A DNA stretch of 64,000 nucleotides, taken from Microbacterium elymi (GTDB lineage Bacteria > Actinomycetota > Actinomycetes > Actinomycetales > Microbacteriaceae). The position numbers and the translations under genes were made by a program. How positions within the stretch are numbered: the first letter of the stretch is position 1; the number at the start of each line of letters is the position of its first letter. Of this stretch, positions 60,630 through 64,000 are shown one piece after another. The notes under the pieces were generated by a model. It was not told the origin of the DNA, searched no databases, and worked only from the letters and a program-made list of their open reading frames with translations. The DNA is taken from positions 1,488,001 to 1,552,000 of the forward strand of contig NZ_CP091139.2 in NCBI RefSeq assembly GCF_021582895.2. Reading direction: 5' to 3'.

Positions 60630-60668
60630 TCGTCGCAGGTCGTGCGACGACGAGCCGCCGATCGGCGG
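60630..60668 (+). promoter_or_regulatory. two hairpins in the leader of mgtE
   Basis: TCGTCGCA-GGTCG-TGCGACGA (60630-60650) and the perfect 14-bp palindrome CCGCCGATCGGCGG (60655-60668) lie in the 304-bp space between hemL and mgtE. They could end the heme operon or be part of an mgtE leader structure. Confidence 0.5.
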
Positions 60669-60698
60669 ACGAGAGCGTGAGAGCGAGGTGGTGCACCC

Positions 60699-60752
60699 AT
60701 GAGCAGTGACAGTCGTCATCCCCTGCCGGGCGCCGCCTCCGCCACGCACTGA
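60699..60752 (+). CDS. possible 17-codon leader ORF before mgtE
   Basis: ATG at 60699 reads MSSDSRHPLPGAASATH and a TGA, with GCGAGGTGG 8 bases upstream. The length equals that of enterobacterial MgtL leader peptides, although the proline content is lower. It stands 107 bases before mgtE. Magnesium-responsive control by such a short ORF is a guess. Confidence 0.35.
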   Translation: MSSDSRHPLPGAASATH

Positions 60753-60859
60753 CCCTCCGTCAGTTCGAGGTCCGGGAAGTGCCGTGTCCGGCATCCCTCC
60801 CATCCACCCGCGCCGCGCCGGTGCCCTGCACCGCCGTGGCCGCCCGAGGAAGCCTCGCC

Positions 60860-62211
60860 ATGACCATCACCGAACTCTCCGACCGCATCGACGAACTCGC
60901 GCAGCACCTGATGCAGGGCGACCTGGTCGCAGCATCCGATGCCCTCGGCGGGCTGGATCCGCATGAGGTCGTCACGGCGATCGAGCGCCTCAACCCCGGC
61001 GAGGGTGCCGTGCTGTTCCGGCTGCTGTCCAAGGACCGCGCGCTCGCGGTGTTCGAGGCGCTCGCGCCCGGCGTGCAGGCCGACATCGTCGGGCGGCTCG
61101 CAGGACTCCGAGGTCGCTGCCGTGTTCGCCGATATGGACCCGGACGACCGGGTGTGGCTCCTGGACGAGCTGCCCGCGTCGGTCGCGCCGCGGCTGCTGC
61201 GCGGGCTGCCGGTGCGCGAGCGGCAGCTGACCGCCGAGGTGCTCGGGTATCCGCAGAACGCGATCGGGCGCCGCATGAGCCCGGAGTACGTGACGACCCA
61301 CCCCGACCTCACCGTCGCGCAGACGATGGCGCGCGTGCGGGCCCGGCTCGACGAGGCCGAGACGATCTACACCCTCCCGGTCACCGACCACGGACGCGAG
61401 GTCGTCGGCGTCGTGAGCCTGCGCGACCTGCTGTCGGCGCCGGATGCCGCGCTCGTGCGCGACGTCATGAGCGAGGCGCGCACCGCCACGGCCACCAGCG
61501 ACGTCGAGCAGGCGGCACGGCTGTGCGCGGACATGAACCTGCTCGCGCTGCCGATCGTCGACAGCGAAGGCCGGCTCCTCGGCATCCTGACCCTGGACGA
61601 TGCGGCGCGCATCCTCAAGCAGGAGGAGAGTCAGGATGTCGCCCGTCAGGGCGGTGTCGAGCCGCTCGGTCGCCCCTATCTGAGCACCCCGATCACACGG
61701 CTCGTGCGCTCGCGCGTGGTGTGGCTGTTCGTGCTCGCGATCGGCGCCACGCTGACCGTGCACGTGCTCGAGATCTTCGAGTCGACGTTGGCGCAGCTGA
61801 CCGCGCTCGCGCTGTTCGTGCCGCTGCTGATCGGCACCGGCGGCAACACCGGCAACCAGGCCGCCACCACCGTGACCCGCGCGCTGGCGCTGGACGAAGT
61901 GCGGCCGCGCGACATCCTGCGCGTGCTCGGCCGCGAGCTTGCGCGTCGGATTCCTGCTCGGACTCGCCCTCGGGCTGATCGGCTTCGCCATCGCGGGCGC
62001 GGTGTACTCGTTCGACATCGGACTCGTGATCGGCCTCACCCTCGTCGCGGTGTGCTCGCTGGCCGCGACGATCGGCGGCGTCATGCCGCTGGCGGCCCGC
62101 GCCATCCGCGTCGACCCCGCCGTGTTCTCGAACCCGTTCATCACCACCTTCGTGGATGCCACCGGCCTGGTCATCTACTTCCTGATCGCGAAGGCCGTGC
62201 TCGGGCTGTAG
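60860..62211 (+). CDS. mgtE: MgtE magnesium transporter
   Basis: About 450 residues in the MgtE order: N-terminal superhelical domain (VVTAIERLNPGEGAVLFRLL), two CBS domains (residues ~130-255), connecting helix and five membrane helices with GTGGNTGNQAATTVTRALAL and VDATGLVIYFLIAK (channel Asp). An extra C near 61098 (GCTCGC for GCTGC) and an extra T at 61937-61942 break the frame. Gated by intracellular magnesium through the CBS and N domains. ATG 60860 chosen to start the N domain. Confidence 0.93.
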
Positions 62212-62231
62212 CGGGCTCGGTGCTTGCTCAT

Positions 62232-62306
62232 GAGCTTGCGGAGATCTCACGAGCTGAGGAGGGATTGCGCCCCGCAACCCCCTCGTTTCGTGAGGTCTCC
62301 GCAGCT
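62232..62306. terminator. long hairpin between mgtE and the convergent gene
   Basis: Arms GAGCTTGCGGAGATCTCACG (left) and TCGTGAGGTCTCCGCAGCTC (right) pair almost fully once the extra T in GCTTGC is ignored; an inner stem GGATTGCG/CGCAACCC continues it. Placed between converging ends at 62211 and 62399, it may serve as a two-way terminator or be a repeat element. Confidence 0.7.
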
Positions 62307-62398
62307 CGTGCGGGAACCTGTGCCCGGCGGCCCGTGGATGGCCACGACCCTTCAACCGGGACTGGGGCACGGTCCGGGCGGACCGGCCGGCTGCCCGC

Positions 62399-63324
62399 TC
62401 AGAGCGGCTCGATGCCGAACGTGAAGGCGCGCCCCTGCCGGAACGGCTCGACCAGTTCGAAGTTCTCGAACGCGATGCCGCTCGGGATGGGATGCTCGCT
62501 CATCCAATACGTGTGACGCCCGTTGACCTGGGCGCGCAGCGCCGGGTCCGGGTCGGCGGCACGCCACTCCTGGACGCCGCGTCGCCCGACGTAGTGCCAG
62601 TGCTCGGCCGTGCCCTCAGCGTAGGTGGCGCCCACCGGGTCGCCCTCGTCCGGACGCGCCCGCACCACGACGTCGCCGCCGTCGCGGACCAGCTCCCCCA
62701 CACCGAACGAGGCGTGCGGGGCGAACGCGGTGCCGTGATAGTCCGGCCACAGCGCGCTCGCGTGGGCCGTGCGGCCGGAGAGTTCCAGCTCGCGCAGTCG
62801 CGCCCAGTTGCCCATCGTGGCCGTCAGGACACAGGCATCCAGCGCCACCGAGGTCTCCCCGGCGAATGCCGCCACCTGCACTTCGTGCGGGCGGTCGCGG
62901 GTGAAGCTCGCGGTGACCCACACGTCCGCGCCGTTCGCGAACGGTTCGCAGAGGATGCTGACGGTCAGGGTGTCCCCGTCGACCACGCCGCGCGCGGGAT
63001 CGGTGTCGGCCCGCGGAGCCGCATCCGACGGATCGTCGGCCGACCAGAACCGCAGCCCGGGGTGTCGTCCAGCCGTGATCGCTCGAGTTCGGAATAGCCG
63101 CGCTCGGCCTGCCCGGCGGGGACCGGCTCGATGGCGATGAAGTTGACGAGCCGGTCGCGCGGCTGGTCGAGGTAGGGCGTGAACACCCGGATCAACCCGC
63201 GCGGCCCGGCCAGCGGGTGAAGTCCGATCTGCATGCCGTCCGGGTGGCCCCAGCGGGGCTCCCGCGGCCCGGCACCGGCGACCGGCCTCAGCCAGCCGGT
63301 CTCGTCGATGGTCGCGTCATGCAT
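62399..63324 (-). CDS. unrecognised sugar-cluster protein
   Basis: About 308 residues from ATG 63324 (AGGAGG 5 bases upstream). Beta-rich, with WGHPDGMQIGLHPLAGPRGL near the start, DYHGTAFAPHASFGVGELVR and HWHYVGRRGVQEW; the many Trp/His suggest a carbohydrate-binding or epimerase-like fold, but no family is identified. One base is missing near 63060 beside a GCTGC. Downstream of the fucose-isomerase-like gene; an inverted repeat in front suggests separate control. Confidence 0.7.
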
Positions 63325-63419
63325 GTTGCCTCCTCGGCGTTCAGAACTCAGCTGCGCGGGCCCGAACCGGCGTCCGCCCCTCGGCCCGGCGCGCTCTGCG
63401 GCATCCCACCCGCGACTGA

Positions 63420-63464
63420 ACATGAAACCGCCCACTGCACATCAAACTGGGCCCGGTTTCATGT
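63420..63464. promoter_or_regulatory. inverted repeat ACATGAAACCG-N23-CGGTTTCATGT
   Basis: Perfect 11-bp arms at 63420-63430 and 63454-63464 in an AT-richer stretch upstream of the 62399-63324 gene and after the fucose-isomerase-like gene. A regulator binding two half-sites is the best reading; the long loop argues against a terminator. Confidence 0.65.
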
Positions 63465-63508
63465 ACATTCGGCCAAATCGTACGATCTCGGCGCGGGACG
63501 GACGCGGG

Positions 63509-64000
63509 TTACAGGTCCACGTCGCCGACGAGGTGGACGCGGATGCCCATCCCATCGAACATCGCGGCCTTGGCGGCGAGCGCCTTGTCGGCGGTGGCGG
63601 CGTCGGGGGCGTAGGCCAGCTGGGCGTGGTTGGCCTTGTGCCGGGCCATGAACTGGTCGCGGGTCTGGCCGTGCAGCACCACGTTCGCGATCGGCCACTC
63701 CGGGTTCGTGACGTCCTTGCGGCGCTGGGTCTCCTCCTCCGGCAGCGCGACGACCGAACCGCGGAACAGGTCGGCGTGCAGCGCCCCGTCGGCGATGTAC
63801 ACGCGCGAGAGGACGACCTCTCCGGGCTTGGACACCCCGTTGATCGTCGCCCCGCCGGCGGGGAAGAACACGTGCCCTTGACGCCATCCCTCGGCCTTGT
63901 CCCATCCGCCCAGGTGCGAGGCGGGCACCGAGCCCGAGATCTCGTACACCCACACGAACTGCCCGTCGTACTCCTCACCCCATCGCACGTCGTGCAGCGT
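63509..64000 (-). CDS. L-fucose/arabinose isomerase-like protein, C-terminal part
   Basis: The last ~163 residues of a larger protein that starts beyond base 64000; the frame is open to the edge. HVFFPAGGATINGVSKPGEV, VVLHGQTRDQFMARHKANHA (His and Asn of the substrate region) and LAYAPDAATADKAL resemble the C-terminal domain of L-fucose isomerase-family enzymes. These convert L-fucose or similar sugars to ketoses. Identification rests on pattern memory and is moderate. Confidence 0.6.
   Translation of the reverse strand, partial: TLHDVRWGEEYDGQFVWVYEISGSVPASHLGGWDKAEGWRQGHVFFPAGGATINGVSKPGEVVLSRVYIADGALHADLFRGSVVALPEEETQRRKDVTNPEWPIANVVLHGQTRDQFMARHKANHAQLAYAPDAATADKALAAKAAMFDGMGIRVHLVGDVDL

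Overview
The window looks like chromosomal DNA of a high-GC actinobacterium, most probably Microbacterium or a close relative in Microbacteriaceae. The grounds are the GC-rich codon use, an actinobacterial coproporphyrin-type heme cluster, a HAIR heat-shock box, a pair of small Microbacteriaceae-type proteins (the DUF7882 type), the very frequent GGATGC/GCATCC words, and a family of short palindromic repeats built around TGAGCGAGCGCAGCGAGACGAAG. No rRNA, tRNA, CRISPR array, prophage or insertion sequence was seen.

An important warning: many obviously real genes are interrupted by single-base frame breaks. More than twenty sit where a GCAGC (or GCTGC) is written with one extra base, usually as GCAAGC/GCTTGC; others sit in G or C runs. 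Removing or adding one base at each restores full-length proteins whose total lengths then fit a multiple of three. I read these as consensus errors and annotate such genes as intact CDS with the break position given.

Layout. 1-6.3 kb: VOC protein with HxlR regulator and a palindromic operator; FMN reductase; NarL-type two-component system with an ABC exporter that shares an upstream box. 6.6-9.9 kb: tightly overlapping operon of SDR, lipoprotein, divergent Nramp-like transporter and two small PRC-barrel-like proteins. 10-17.6 kb (minus strand): enolase-superfamily enzyme, sugar MFS porter, TPP enzyme, GMC flavoprotein, gluconate-dehydrogenase subunit 3 and a membrane protein, which look like a sugar or sugar-acid oxidation cluster. 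17.7-21.8 kb: MFS transporter, CBS protein, FHA protein, divergent DUF7882-like pair, CsbD, small hydrophobic protein. 21.7-25.5 kb: Dps followed by a coupled acyl-CoA-dehydrogenase-like protein, PIG-L deacetylase/methyltransferase fusion and GT2 glycosyltransferase. 25.5-33.6 kb: Rieske protein, GH15 hydrolase, zwf, TetR with a DUF1772-like membrane protein between two copies of one palindrome, and ClpB without N-domain under a HAIR box. 33.6-37.8 kb: SulP permease and two glycosyltransferases. 38-47.5 kb: formylglycine-generating enzyme, two Cys-type sulfatases, FUSC and AI-2E membrane proteins and a second SulP permease, together a sulfate-ester scavenging region. 47.5-50.5 kb: potassium channel, DUF2252 protein flanked by related repeats, YjbR protein. 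50.7-60.6 kb: hemA, then hemE-hemY-hemQ-hemH-hemC-hemB-hemL. 60.6-64 kb: mgtE with a possible leader ORF, an unrecognised protein, and the C-terminus of a fucose-isomerase-like enzyme.

Most unusual: the palindromic repeat family found as a 48-bp tandem array after zwf, in frame inside hemL and in frame inside hemH; a different palindrome in the linker of the response regulator; and two further palindrome pairs that bracket single small gene units.
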